Source: Centipeda artemidis DSM 19719 (GTDB lineage Bacteria > Bacillota > Negativicutes > Selenomonadales > Selenomonadaceae). Taken from it: 58,318 bases of DNA. The stretch is from NCBI RefSeq assembly GCF_000426665.1, contig NZ_AUFU01000015.1, positions 1 to 58,318 of the forward strand, given 5' to 3'. Position 1 is the first letter of the stretch. The number at the start of each line of letters is the position of its first letter. The position numbers and the translations under genes were made by a program. The notes below the pieces were generated by a model. The model was given only the letters and a program-made list of their open reading frames with translations, did no database searches and had not been told where the DNA came from. Positions 1 to 8,433 of the stretch are shown here, piece by piece.

Positions 1-264
1 CATTGGGACGTCATAACACCGATATTCAAGTTCTCTATGGGTGTTCGCACCGCATTTTATACCACGAATATCATAGAGAGTCTTAATGCATCATACCGCA
101 GATTAAATCGACAACGGAGCGTATTTCCTAGTGCACAAGCGTTATTAAAGGTTCTTTATTTGACGACGTTTGAAGCCACTAAGAAATGGACGATGCCGAT
201 AAAGAACTGGGGTAAAATCCGAGGCGAACTGGCGATTATGTATCCTAACAGATTGCCTGATTAA
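1..264 (+). mobile_element. IS256-family transposase, C-terminal fragment
   Basis: The reading frame is open from base 1, so the gene starts outside the window. The visible part has the IS256 (mutator-type) C-terminal signature: a W-x-x-x-x-P-x-F-x-F stretch, then YTTNIIESLN, then a basic tail ending near PNRLPD. The enzyme is a DDE transposase acting on the element's terminal repeats. The 3' end of the IS should lie shortly after the stop, somewhere in 265-330 where TTTACAGACTTTTCTTCACA is seen, but I could not fix the inverted repeat or the target duplication. It sits just downstream of the AbiH gene, on the opposite strand, at the decayed left edge of the comM/AbiH cassette. Confidence 0.85.
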
Positions 265-361
265 CACTTGCACACATCATAGAAGATCCGATTTACAGAC
301 TTTTCTTCACAGACTCGATTTCCCATGCACTCGACCCTACAACTTTTTCCCCCAACGATCC

Positions 362-1477
362 TTATTCCTTAACTTTAAATCCAAGAAAATATGTATCATT
401 ATTGTCGAACGTGACTACATGTATATTATCCTCAACCTTTTTCTTGGTTTCTTCACTACAATCAACATGTCTTATGCAACAGTCAATAAACATCTTTTTG
501 ATAGAATCTCTGTCTTCATCTCCATGTTTATAAATTATAAGCTCTACATCTCTATCTAAAATTGATTGAAATATCTCATCCATCCACCAAGCATCTGTTC
601 TTCCTAATGACATCCCATATATTATAAACAGCTCGGCTTCTTCCATATATGATTTATACTTTACGTCATATTGACTCCAATATGATTTGACCAATCTCTT
701 TTCTTGTGATTCCCCTTTATCATATTCAGGAAGATCAATCCCAAAAAGAATTGATCTAGGTATATCTTGTGTTCCATGGGGATGTATAATCTCAGAAACA
801 AGATACGATGACCATCTTGTATCGGAGCCAAATTTTTTCTTATTTACACCAAAAGATAAATGTGTATCAACCGTTCTATAACAATGAGGGTCGAATTGTA
901 TTTTATCTAAATACAAGTAGTTATCTAATAGTGAAGTATAGTTAAAATTGGCAAATACATAATAGAATAAATCATAGTGCCTCGTTTTTGATATAAATCT
1001 AAGGCTATCTGGAGATCCCAGATCTTTTAAAAAGCTTGCCATAGATTGTATCGACAAATGATTTTTACTTACAAATTTACTCAACTCTAGCAAAGTTTCT
1101 GCATCAACTAATTCATTAAGAAATTTTGTAAAATATGCCTGAAACTTATCTATACAAGTCTCTAACTCTTTAATAGAAACATGTTCATTGAATAATTCAC
1201 TGATAGTATTTTCAAAGTCGCTCCAATTCTCTTTCCCTCTCCTTCTGTCTTCTTTCATTTTTTCATATAAAATGTTCGTATCATCGGATAAGTTAAAGTA
1301 AGTTATGTAGTCATAAAAATCTGCATAACTTGTTGTTTTTCCATTCATTTTCCCTTTTTTAAATTTGTTCAAAACTGATATATCAAACCCATTGCCAACC
1401 AACACAAATATATTATGCTGTACATTTTTTTGATTATCAAATTTTTCAAACACCTCAGTGTCATACTTTTTGAACAT
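362..1477 (-). CDS. AbiH-family abortive infection protein (copy 1)
   Basis: A 371-residue protein. Near residues 23-33 it carries VLVGNGFDIS, followed by a tyrosine-aspartate segment (SYADFYDYI); this is the G-N-G-F-D...Y-x-D-F signature of the AbiH phage-exclusion family. A second family-typical region, FANFNYTSLLDNY, lies near residues 172-184, and a histidine/glycine segment (HPHGTQD) near 230. AbiH proteins are known as single-gene abortive infection systems; the biochemical activity is not settled. The gene is strongly AT-rich compared with comM upstream. It starts 49 nt behind the stop of the truncated comM and has no obvious promoter of its own, so it is probably transcribed from the comM promoter. 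A GAGGAAA stretch lies about 12 nt before the ATG. It is clearly diverged from the second AbiH gene at 51069-51977 (302 residues). Confidence 0.8.
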   Translation of the reverse strand: MFKKYDTEVFEKFDNQKNVQHNIFVLVGNGFDISVLNKFKKGKMNGKTTSYADFYDYITYFNLSDDTNILYEKMKEDRRRGKENWSDFENTISELFNEHVSIKELETCIDKFQAYFTKFLNELVDAETLLELSKFVSKNHLSIQSMASFLKDLGSPDSLRFISKTRHYDLFYYVFANFNYTSLLDNYLYLDKIQFDPHCYRTVDTHLSFGVNKKKFGSDTRWSSYLVSEIIHPHGTQDIPRSILFGIDLPEYDKGESQEKRLVKSYWSQYDVKYKSYMEEAELFIIYGMSLGRTDAWWMDEIFQSILDRDVELIIYKHGDEDRDSIKKMFIDCCIRHVDCSEETKKKVEDNIHVVTFDNNDTYFLGFKVKE

Positions 1478-1526
1478 ATACTGTTATTTCCTCAAACTCT
1501 CTAAATAACAACAAAAACGAATGACC

Positions 1527-2672
1527 TCACGCAGTTGATCTCAGGGAAGATATATTAGCTTGTGTATTGTCTGTGACAATCGCCTCTCGTTCATCATTAC
1601 ATTGTATCGTTATCGACGTTACTTCGTTCATCGCGGCTACCAAAATTATACTAGAGGGAAACGTCAGCGTTGCATTCGCACGCGACACCGTAATCTGGCG
1701 ATCCTCAATCGGCTCGCGCAGAACCTCAAGTGTCTTCTTGCTGAACTCCGGCAGCTCATCCAAAAAGAGCACGCCGTGATGGGCAAGCGTCACCTCGCCC
1801 GGACGCGGGATGCTCCCACCGCCGATCATCGCCACCGTCGAGGACGTATGATGCGGACTGCGGAAGGGGCGCGTCGTCACAAGCCCCGTATCCTTGCCGA
1901 GCAGCCCAGAGATACTGTAAATCTTTGTGATCTCGATGGCTTCTTCCTTCGTCAGCTCCGGCAGAATCGAAGGCATCCGACGTGCCAGCATCGTCTTGCC
2001 CGAACCGGGCACGCCGACCATCAGGACATTATGCCCTCCCGCCGCCGCAATCTCAAGCGCACGCTTCGCCTGATACTGTCCCTGCACATCCGCAAAGTCA
2101 TCGGTAAAGGCATTGTCTTTTGCGTCTTTGACGGGTTTGGGTGCGGCGGGCGTGAGCGTTTCCGTGCCCGTCAGATGGCGCACAAGCTGCGCCAGATTCT
2201 CGACTGCATAGATCTTCAGTCCATCAATGAGGAGTGCCTCATCTGCATTGGAGGGAGCAACATAGAACTCCGTCAGCCCATGCTCACGCGCCGTAATCGC
2301 CATCGGGAGAATGCCGCTGATCGGACGACAGTTTCCATCGAGGGAGAGTTCCGCAGAGAAGAGTGCACTCTGCACCGCTGTCTCGGGAACCATACCGTAG
2401 GATGCAAGGAGGCCAACGGCAATCGGCAGATCAAGCCCCGAACTGTCCTTTCGCACATCGGCGGGCGCAAGATTCACCGTCACCCGTTCCTGCCGCAGCT
2501 GGATGCCAGAGTTGCGAATCGCCGTCCGTACCCGCTCCTTCGACTCCTTCACCGACGTATCGGGAAGTCCCACCAGCTCAAAGCCCGGCAGCCCCGGAGA
2601 CACATCCACCTCCACGTCGATAATCCGTCCGTCAATCCCGAGGGTCGTCGCACCATAAGTCTTTGCAAACAA
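1527..2672 (-). pseudogene. comM: comM/yifB 5' fragment, copy 1 (Mg-chelatase-like AAA+ ATPase, truncated)
   Basis: ComM/YifB is an AAA+ helicase that aids integration of transforming DNA. This copy keeps the N-terminal ChlI-like domain, Walker A ([10 protein letters not shown]) and Walker B ([10 protein letters not shown]), but stops being comM after VAAMN, where the family has PCPCG. It then runs [10 protein letters not shown] and about 23 further foreign residues to a stop; the C-terminal Mg-chelatase domain is missing. A longer frame opens at 2717, but the start chosen is TTG at 2672: it has GGGAGGG just upstream, the same TTG is used in all three copies, and homology begins there. By eye about 85-90 percent of residues match copy 2, so the copies are not recent duplicates. 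The AbiH gene follows on the same strand. Confidence 0.9.
1594..1625 (-). repeat. 32-nt block abutting the comM break, copy 1 (candidate att half-site)
   Basis: Immediately after the comM codons ATGAAC the sequence becomes a 32-nt block beginning GAAGTAACGTCGATAACG on the minus strand. The same block, with three mismatches by eye, follows the same comM codon in copy 2 at 52038-52069, and similarity stops on its far side in both places. A shared element end joined to a fixed target codon is what an attachment half-site looks like. That a serine recombinase made it is inferred. Confidence 0.6.
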
Positions 2673-2705
2673 CGGCCTTCCCTCCCATGTTTCAAATATA
2701 AGAAA

Positions 2706-2711
2706 ATTATA
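2706..2711 (-). promoter_or_regulatory. comM promoter, extended -10 (copy 1)
   Basis: On the minus strand TGTTATAAT gives an extended -10 element about 34 nt before the TTG start; no convincing -35 is visible. The stretch TGTTATAATTTTCTTATATTT-type context is kept in all three comM fragments (other copies at 53150-53155 and 56433-56438). Conserved homology extends about 60 nt further upstream, to the run TTGCAAAGAATCATTAG. The promoter should now drive the AbiH gene through the truncated comM. Confidence 0.65.
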
Positions 2712-2752
2712 ACACAAGAGAGGGGAAGATGGCTAATGATTCTTTGCAAAGA

Positions 2753-2801
2753 AAAAGAGATTCAAAATGCTAGGTGGGGCGAGTGGAAATCTCTTTGGCG
2801 T
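2753..2801 (-). terminator. Imperfect terminator before comM copy 1
   Basis: On the minus strand AGAGATTTCC pairs with the downstream GAATCTCT, which is followed by TTTTTC. It would end transcription from the HNH gene to the right before the comM promoter. The stem is short with a large loop, so the call is moderate. Confidence 0.4.
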
Positions 2802-2827
2802 GAAATATTATTTCATAAATGATAAAG

Positions 2828-3844
2828 TCATATAGGTATTTCAGTCTTTATATTTTCATCATAGTCCATAATGGAGTCAAAATTCAATGTTATACTATGC
2901 TTATCTCCTTTATGTGTCTCGATTTCCGAAAGATCCCAAAAGCCTTCTGTCGATGTATAAAAAGGGATAGAAGGAAATGGCATAAAATTAAACTCAGATT
3001 CATTATCCTCCCCGCCAATCCTTGGAATTTCTACAAATAAGGAAAAGCAACCATACGTCAAATTAAAAAGCACATATGGTTTATTCCAAATGTATCTTTT
3101 TCGACGAAACAATATATAATGCGGATATTTCGTTACATTAAATCCAGGAATCATTTTATATCTAACAAGTAATTTTCTATTTTTATAAAAATTTTTATGC
3201 TCTGATTCAAGAATCCATTTTATAGCATCAGTAAATAATGGCAACTCTTCAGTTGGCATAACCGTTATCGCCATTTTTACGATGGCTTTAAACACAGCAA
3301 TGGGGCTACACTTAGCTATTGGCCGTGCAATTGTAATAGCATTATACGATAAATCCAGATATTGTTTATTGACTTCTTTACAACAACAAATAGCCGGTTC
3401 ATCCTCCTTAAAGGAAATTTTTATACAATAGTCAGCACATTCAATAGTACGTTTTGAGCAAGGTATTTTAAATTCACATTTTTGTAGACCTTTTTTTCCT
3501 TTTATTTGCATAATGCTGTGATACAAGGAAAAAAATTTCGCATAATCATTTTCAATAGTATTTCCAAAGTACTGGTTACAAACATCACATTCATAGTTTG
3601 ATACTAGAGTTTTATTTCCAATTGATTCTGGAAAAGCGTGAGCTATTTTCTTAAAAGTTACCGCCTCTCCCCCTTTACCACAAAATCTACATCTTTTTTC
3701 TGATCCCCTTAGAATCTTTTTCCCATATCCTGGTTTCAACAATCTTGATTTATCGTCGAAATTCTGCGTCCGCAGGACATCATAGTATGACTCATAATAT
3801 TTTTTTGCTTTGGGATCGATGTAATCTCTAACACCAATCTGCAT
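2828..3844 (-). CDS. HNH_5-like nuclease protein, 338 residues
   Basis: Near residues 52-100 the protein has a zinc-binding HNH-like core: CRFCGK, then TFKKIAHAFPESIGN, then YECDVCNQYFGN. The histidine in AHAFP and the asparagine in CDVCNQ fit the H-N-H arrangement with two Cys pairs. The rest has no domain I recognise. A 467-residue relative lies inside the prophage at 25773-27176 with the same core (CRFCGR, AHAIPLALGN, YECDSCNHFFG) and a matching later segment (KAIVKMAI...WILESEH against KALVKIAL...WIMNKED). The gene is AT-rich in a GC-rich setting. A GGGGGATTGTT ribosome site precedes the ATG, and TGTTATACT about 100 nt upstream may be its -10. A role in defence or in element mobility is possible but not shown. 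Confidence 0.65.
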   Translation of the reverse strand: MQIGVRDYIDPKAKKYYESYYDVLRTQNFDDKSRLLKPGYGKKILRGSEKRCRFCGKGGEAVTFKKIAHAFPESIGNKTLVSNYECDVCNQYFGNTIENDYAKFFSLYHSIMQIKGKKGLQKCEFKIPCSKRTIECADYCIKISFKEDEPAICCCKEVNKQYLDLSYNAITIARPIAKCSPIAVFKAIVKMAITVMPTEELPLFTDAIKWILESEHKNFYKNRKLLVRYKMIPGFNVTKYPHYILFRRKRYIWNKPYVLFNLTYGCFSLFVEIPRIGGEDNESEFNFMPFPSIPFYTSTEGFWDLSEIETHKGDKHSITLNFDSIMDYDENIKTEIPI

Positions 3845-4043
3845 AACAATCCCCCATTTATTGGCAAGTAAAGTTCAACTGCTTCTCTATATTTTCATCA
3901 TTCTCCCTTATGACTAGCTTTCTTAAAAAGAGTATAACACAGAAAATACGTCTTTCCCAAACCTTCTTCAATATATGGGTCTGACCATGTATGACTTCAA
4001 CACTTTTTTGCAGATTATATGACATGGCTCACTCCGCATCAAA

Positions 4044-4415
4044 TCATTCTTTACCATACTCCTCGATCGCCTCACAATAAAATGCGATCTTGGCATCGAG
4101 TGCCTCCATATGTGCGTGTAGCTTCTCCACCTCTGCCGCAAGATTGGCACGGTGCCCTATGAGCATTTCCATCCGCGCTGAAAGAGTATCGTCGCCCTCT
4201 GCCCGCAACGCAGCATAGCGCCGAATCTCCCGAATTGGCATCCCCGTCTCCTTGAGTCGCAGGATGAATGCTGCCCACGCAACATCTCGTTCAGAGTAGC
4301 ACCGCCGATTCGCCGCCGTACGCTCCGGCAGGAGCAGACCCTCATGCTCATAGTAACGCAGCGTATGAATTCCCAGCCCCGTTTTCCGTGAAAATTCACC
4401 AATACTATATTCCAT
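4044..4415 (-). CDS. MerR-family transcriptional regulator
   Basis: A 123-residue protein with an N-terminal MerR winged helix (YSIGEFSRKTGLGIHTLRYY, then EGLL and NRRCYSE) followed by a long helix with heptads (residues about 75-115) that should dimerise. There are no cysteines in the C-terminal effector part like those of metal sensors, so the ligand is unknown; the pattern resembles the MerR regulators that control oxidoreductases. The ATG at 4415 is preferred over a longer frame because GGAGAGG precedes it and MerR homology begins there. It is divergent from the SDR gene, whose promoter contains a 12-bp palindrome in its spacer, so it probably controls both genes. Confidence 0.85.
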   Translation of the reverse strand: MEYSIGEFSRKTGLGIHTLRYYEHEGLLLPERTAANRRCYSERDVAWAAFILRLKETGMPIREIRRYAALRAEGDDTLSARMEMLIGHRANLAAEVEKLHAHMEALDAKIAFYCEAIEEYGKE

Positions 4416-4427
4416 AAACCCCTCTCC

Positions 4428-4458
4428 TTGACATAGAGTATACTCTACATTGTAAAGT
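4428..4458 (+). promoter_or_regulatory. MerR-type promoter/operator for the SDR gene
   Basis: TTGACA at 4428-4433 is followed 19 nt later by TAAAGT (4453-4458). The over-long spacer contains the perfect palindrome AGAGTATACTCT at 4435-4446. A palindrome in a 19-20 bp spacer is the hallmark of MerR-activated promoters, where the regulator untwists the DNA to realign the two elements. It lies between the regulator and the SDR gene. Confidence 0.75.
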
Positions 4459-4481
4459 AGTGCCAGAAGGAGGATTTCATC

Positions 4482-5279
4482 ATGAGCAAACAAAACAACA
4501 GATACACCGTCATCACGGGAGCAAGCTCCGGCATCGGAGCGGCGACAGCAAAAGGATTCGCTGAGCGCGGACACAACCTCATCCTTATTGCACGGCGCAC
4601 AGAGCGACTAAATGCCCTAAAGGAAGAGATTCTTGCCGCACATCCGGCGCTGGACATCGTTATCAAAACTGCCGATCTCTCTTCTGTCGAGAACGTCACA
4701 CAAGTCTATGATACAATAAAAACCTTACCTATTGGGACGTGGATTAACAATGCGGGCTTTGGAAGCTATGGCGCAGTCGGCACATCCGACCTTGACAAAA
4801 TCAGGCAAATGCTTCATCTAAACATCGAGGCACTGACCGTCTTTTCCACACTCTTCGTACGAGACTTCGCTGAGATAGAAGATACGCAGCTGATCAACAT
4901 TTCCTCCGTCGGCGGCTACACCATTGTCCCAACTGCTGTCACCTACTGCGCGACAAAATTCTATGTCAGTGCATTCACCGAGGGACTCGCACATGAACTC
5001 ATAGCACGCGGCGCGAAGCTCCGTGCAAAGCTCCTTGCCCCCGCTGCAACGCAGACCGAGTTCGGCGCAGTCGCGAACAACAACGCCGCCTATGACTATG
5101 ACAAGGCGTTCGGCACCTATCACACAAGCAACCAAATGGCAGAGTTCCTGCTCGCCCTATACGATAGCGACCAGACAATCGGTATCGTTGATCGCGAGAC
5201 CTTCGCATTTCGTTTGTGCCTGCCACAGTTTCCTTATGCGGGAGGTTCTGCACATAATCAAAATGTAGTCGATGAGTAA
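4482..5279 (+). CDS. Short-chain dehydrogenase/reductase (SDR)
   Basis: A 265-residue NAD(P)-dependent classical SDR. The nucleotide site is TGASSGIG at about residues 13-20 and the structural motif NNAG is near 89. The catalytic Ser is in NISSVGG (near 140), with Tyr and Lys in TYCATK. The arginines after the first helix (ARRTER) suggest NADP(H). The substrate cannot be told from sequence; such genes are often called DltE/YdfG-like. AGAAGGAGG precedes the ATG by a good distance. It is transcribed divergently from the MerR gene through a MerR-type promoter, and its stop codon abuts the stop of the convergent WYL gene. Confidence 0.85.
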   Translation: MSKQNNRYTVITGASSGIGAATAKGFAERGHNLILIARRTERLNALKEEILAAHPALDIVIKTADLSSVENVTQVYDTIKTLPIGTWINNAGFGSYGAVGTSDLDKIRQMLHLNIEALTVFSTLFVRDFAEIEDTQLINISSVGGYTIVPTAVTYCATKFYVSAFTEGLAHELIARGAKLRAKLLAPAATQTEFGAVANNNAAYDYDKAFGTYHTSNQMAEFLLALYDSDQTIGIVDRETFAFRLCLPQFPYAGGSAHNQNVVDE

Positions 5280-6218
5280 TTAAGCCATCTCCTTATAATG
5301 CATCGTCAACGTACGTAGCCGTGTACGGATCACCTCTCTGAGTGCCATAGACTCGACCGTTTGAACTTCATCTCCATAGTGGATAAAGTAATCCGCGATA
5401 AACTCCTCCTCGCCCACATTGTAAAATCCATGGATATAGTACCGCCCATTCTCCTCCACAAGTCGCATGGATGGATAGTGTTCTTTATAAAAAAAATCTC
5501 GTCCTTTTGCTGTAATTTCGACAACAAAGGAGAGAGCATCTGCACGGCGATAAAGTTCCTCTGAGGGGCGTACAAAGGACGAGAGAGGCATCCCCGCCAC
5601 ATCCATACACTCCTCCACCGCAGTGATGCGGTCACACCGAAAGACACGCGTCTGCCCCATCTCGAAATCGTGTGCCGTCCCATACCACTGCCCATACGCT
5701 GCGCGAATCTCGAAGAACTGCACTGTATAGCGGCGCAGTTCTTTCTTTTGATAATAAATCACGCAGGGCTGCTCCTTTACAGCAAACTGTAAAATATCCC
5801 GCAAACATGCACTCTCATTCGCGTGCTTCGTTACATCAAGGCGTAAAATATCCGCGATACGCTGCAGGGATGTCCTGTGGAGAGGGGCGCACTCCTCAAA
5901 TTTCTCCCGCAGACGCACCACATCCAGATGAAACGGTGTGGTCTGATATGAGTCGAGCGTACGCATGGCAACGTAGAGCGCATACATTTCATCTACTGTA
6001 AAAAGGATCGGCGTAAGTAGATGATTCGGTAGAATCCCATATGACCCGCCGCGTCCTACGCGTGTGAAAATTGGCAGTCCCAACTCCTCAAGTGCACGCA
6101 CATCGCGCAGAGCGGAACTGCGCGAAATACTGTATCGCTCCATCAGATCACGCAGTCGAAAAGAGTTCTTTCCCGAAAGATAACGTATCATATCGTTCAG
6201 ACGCTCGGATTTATTCAT
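5280..6218 (-). CDS. HTH/WYL-domain transcriptional regulator
   Basis: About 312 residues. An N-terminal winged helix (residues about 5-60: SGKNSFRLRDLMERYSIS, SSALRDVRALEELGLPIF) of the DeoR/HTH_11 type is followed by a WYL ligand-sensing region. The YYQKK segment near residue 160 and a WYGTAHD segment fit WYL. The ATG at 6218 is chosen over the one at 6224. It is divergent from the PPOX-fold gene; the short space between them carries an inverted repeat (AAGGTG...CACCTT) that could be its operator. The ligand is unknown. Confidence 0.8.
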   Translation of the reverse strand: MNKSERLNDMIRYLSGKNSFRLRDLMERYSISRSSALRDVRALEELGLPIFTRVGRGGSYGILPNHLLTPILFTVDEMYALYVAMRTLDSYQTTPFHLDVVRLREKFEECAPLHRTSLQRIADILRLDVTKHANESACLRDILQFAVKEQPCVIYYQKKELRRYTVQFFEIRAAYGQWYGTAHDFEMGQTRVFRCDRITAVEECMDVAGMPLSSFVRPSEELYRRADALSFVVEITAKGRDFFYKEHYPSMRLVEENGRYYIHGFYNVGEEEFIADYFIHYGDEVQTVESMALREVIRTRLRTLTMHYKEMA

Positions 6219-6232
6219 ACACATCCTCCATA

Positions 6233-6255
6233 AAGGTGCCGCAAATTGACACCTT
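6233..6255. promoter_or_regulatory. Inverted repeat between WYL regulator and PPOX gene
   Basis: AAGGTG and CACCTT are separated by 11 nt, with TTGACA (6246-6251) overlapping the right arm. The position between two divergent genes makes it a good candidate binding site for the WYL regulator. No -10 with ideal spacing is obvious (TATACT occurs too close), so the exact promoter is uncertain. Confidence 0.45.
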
Positions 6256-6300
6256 TTTATACTATACTACAACTACTACACAAAGAAAAGGAGTATGGAT

Positions 6301-6720
6301 ATGAACCTGAGTAACGAATTTCTGCGCCTGATGGCAGTACATCAAGACCTCGCACTTGCAACATCGGTGGACAATACGCCCCATGTGCGCATTGTGAATT
6401 TTGTCTATGCAGAGGAGAAAAAGCTCGTCTACTTCGCAACCTTTCCAGACAATGCAAAGGTTGGTGAAATTGACGCAAACCATACAGTTTCGTTCACCAC
6501 GATCCCTCATGACGGGGGAACGGAACACGTCCGTGCCGTCGGCACTGCCGCGAAGAGCAAGCGCAGTATCTTCGACCTCGCTGATACATTCACAGCAAAG
6601 ATTCCGGGCTACGACGAAACAATTGCTGCGGTCGGTGACGCACTCATTGTCTACGAGATCACATTTCCCACTGCGACAGTGACCGTCGATATGGAACACA
6701 GTGGAACGGTGACGATTTGA
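6301..6720 (+). CDS. Pyridoxamine 5'-phosphate oxidase-fold (PPOX) flavin protein
   Basis: About 139 residues with the split-barrel FMN-binding fold: an N-terminal helix, then LALATSVDNTPHVRIVNF (the usual A-T...P-x-x-R-x-V strand pair), VYFAT, and a central DANHTVSFT strand. Proteins of this size are FMN- or F420-binding reductases of unknown substrate rather than true PdxH, which is longer. The ATG at 6301 is preferred to 6295 because AAGGAG at 6288-6293 is correctly spaced only for the later one. It is divergent from a WYL regulator, probably its controller. A good terminator follows. Confidence 0.8.
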   Translation: MNLSNEFLRLMAVHQDLALATSVDNTPHVRIVNFVYAEEKKLVYFATFPDNAKVGEIDANHTVSFTTIPHDGGTEHVRAVGTAAKSKRSIFDLADTFTAKIPGYDETIAAVGDALIVYEITFPTATVTVDMEHSGTVTI

Positions 6721-6758
6721 GTGTTGCTGCCCCATACCGATGATTGAAGGGCATCTTT

Positions 6759-6791
6759 CTTAGGGCGACTGAAAGGTCGTCCTTTTTGCTG
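6759..6791 (+). terminator. Rho-independent terminator after the PPOX gene
   Basis: AGGGCGAC pairs with GTCGTCCT around a TGAAAG loop, followed by TTTTTGC. It closes the plus-strand PPOX transcript and marks the last recognisable non-phage feature before the serine recombinases. Confidence 0.8.
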
Positions 6792-6861
6792 TGTCTGTTG
6801 CGAGGCTGCTTCTGGTAAATGGAATCTTTTGCGTGAAAGGTGATCTCTTGAATTTATATCT

Positions 6862-8433
6862 TCATCCATAAACACCAATTTCAACCCCACCCTTGAAAAC
6901 AACGACTGCCGCTCCGCCCTCCTTAACCACAATGTGCTCGAGCAGCCCGCTCCACAAATCCTCGTCGAACTCAACTAACTCTCCATTGATCCCACATACG
7001 ACTTGAATCATGCCCTCCAAGGTCTTTCTCTTACTCTCCCTCTCGGCAATTCGCTCGCCCAACCTCGCTATATGCCCCTGCTTTTCCAGATAGCGTGCGC
7101 GAATCTCATTTTCCTGTTTCAGATACGCTGTCTGATTCTGTGCCACCCGTGCATTCTCGTGAATCAGCATTTCGAGCCGTTCTGTCAAAACAGCGAGTTC
7201 CTGCTCTATACCGTTACGCTCCTCCGTCAACTCCCCCGTTTGGCAAATGCCGTCAATCAGGGATCTGAGTTCCGCAATCACGCTCTCTTTGACTTCCACC
7301 AAGGAGTTCAGTGCTTTGACGAAAATCCGTTTGATTTCCTCTTCCGTCAGATGCCTCGTGCTGCACGGCTTTCCCTTTTGGGAATATTTCTTGTTGCAGC
7401 GGTAGATCACCCTGCGGTACTTATCCGTGGAGTGCCACACCTTCGCCCCGTACCAACCGCCACAGCAGCCACATTTGATTTTGTTCGCGAAGATGCTCAC
7501 ACCGCTGTGCTTGCCGCCGTTTTCCCGTGCCTTGATTTCTGTCTGCACAAAATCGAATAAGTCCGGCGGGATAATCGCCTCGTGGTGCTCCTCCACATAG
7601 TATTGCGGAATCTCGCCCGTGTTCTTCCGCCGCGTCTTATCGAGGAAGTCCGCCGTGTACTCTTTCTGGATCAGCGCATCGCCACGGTACTTCTCATTTG
7701 TAAGGATGGAACGCACTGTGGAGATGTACCATTTGTCCTTTCCCGACGGAGATTTGATGCCACGCTTCTCCAGTTCCTTGGTAATGGCATAGAAGGATCG
7801 CCCGCCAAGGAAGAGTTTGTAGATGAGCCTTACGATTTTCGCCTGTTCCTCGTTGATTTTGAAATCCTTGTCATAGCCGAGAAATGTACTGTAGCCCACA
7901 CTGGTCTTGCCCTCGGCGAACTGCTTGCGCTTGCCCCATGTGGTGTTCTCCGAGATGCTGCGGCTCTCCTCCTGAGCTAGGCTGGACATAATCGTGATAA
8001 GGAGTTCTCCGCGTGTGTCGAACGTCCAGATGTTCTCTTTTTCAAAATAGATCTCTACGCCATGTTCCTTGAGTTTGCGGACGTTTTGGAGCGAATCCAC
8101 TGTGTTTCTCGCAAAGCGGCTGACCGATTTCGTGATGATGAGGTCGATCTTGCCGGCAAGGGCATCCTCGATCATCTGGTTGAAGCCGTCACGCTTCTTT
8201 GTGTTGGTTCCACTTATCCCCTCGTCCGAATACATGCCGACGAAGTCCCAGTCAGCGCGGCTTTCGATGTAGTTCTTGTAATGTGCCATCTGCATTTCGT
8301 AACTGGAAGCCTGTTCTTCATGATCGGTCGAAACTCTGGCATATCCTGCCGTTCTGCGCCGCCTGGGTTCTTCCGTAACCTCAGGCCGAAAGATTTTAGG
8401 GCTTGCAGGGATGACTCTCACTGTCTTTGCCAT
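6862..8433 (-). CDS. Large serine recombinase B
   Basis: A 523-residue site-specific recombinase. The N-terminal resolvase domain has the catalytic serine in YARVSTD (near residue 35), the helix KSVSRFARNTVD and the E-E-S-R-S-I-S-E-N segment. A recombinase domain follows (residues about 190-290), then a zinc ribbon (KCGCCGGWY ... CNKK ... GKPCSTRHL, about 345-400) and a coiled-coil C-terminus. It recombines attP and attB through a 5'-phosphoserine link. Its start overlaps the end of the other recombinase by 16 nt, so the two are translationally coupled and may act together. Confidence 0.92.
   Translation of the reverse strand: MAKTVRVIPASPKIFRPEVTEEPRRRRTAGYARVSTDHEEQASSYEMQMAHYKNYIESRADWDFVGMYSDEGISGTNTKKRDGFNQMIEDALAGKIDLIITKSVSRFARNTVDSLQNVRKLKEHGVEIYFEKENIWTFDTRGELLITIMSSLAQEESRSISENTTWGKRKQFAEGKTSVGYSTFLGYDKDFKINEEQAKIVRLIYKLFLGGRSFYAITKELEKRGIKSPSGKDKWYISTVRSILTNEKYRGDALIQKEYTADFLDKTRRKNTGEIPQYYVEEHHEAIIPPDLFDFVQTEIKARENGGKHSGVSIFANKIKCGCCGGWYGAKVWHSTDKYRRVIYRCNKKYSQKGKPCSTRHLTEEEIKRIFVKALNSLVEVKESVIAELRSLIDGICQTGELTEERNGIEQELAVLTERLEMLIHENARVAQNQTAYLKQENEIRARYLEKQGHIARLGERIAERESKRKTLEGMIQVVCGINGELVEFDEDLWSGLLEHIVVKEGGAAVVVFKGGVEIGVYG

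Noticed and set aside
1560-2822. Long plus-strand frame (420 codons) opposite comM copy 1
   Set aside because: It is the antisense shadow of a GC-rich gene; composition is Arg/His-rich and no motif is present. The minus strand has a clear AAA+ protein.
6762-6862. Possible comM 3' half or att site at the left prophage edge
   Set aside because: I looked for the Pro-Cys-Pro-Cys region and for repeats shared with 47213-47700 and found neither.
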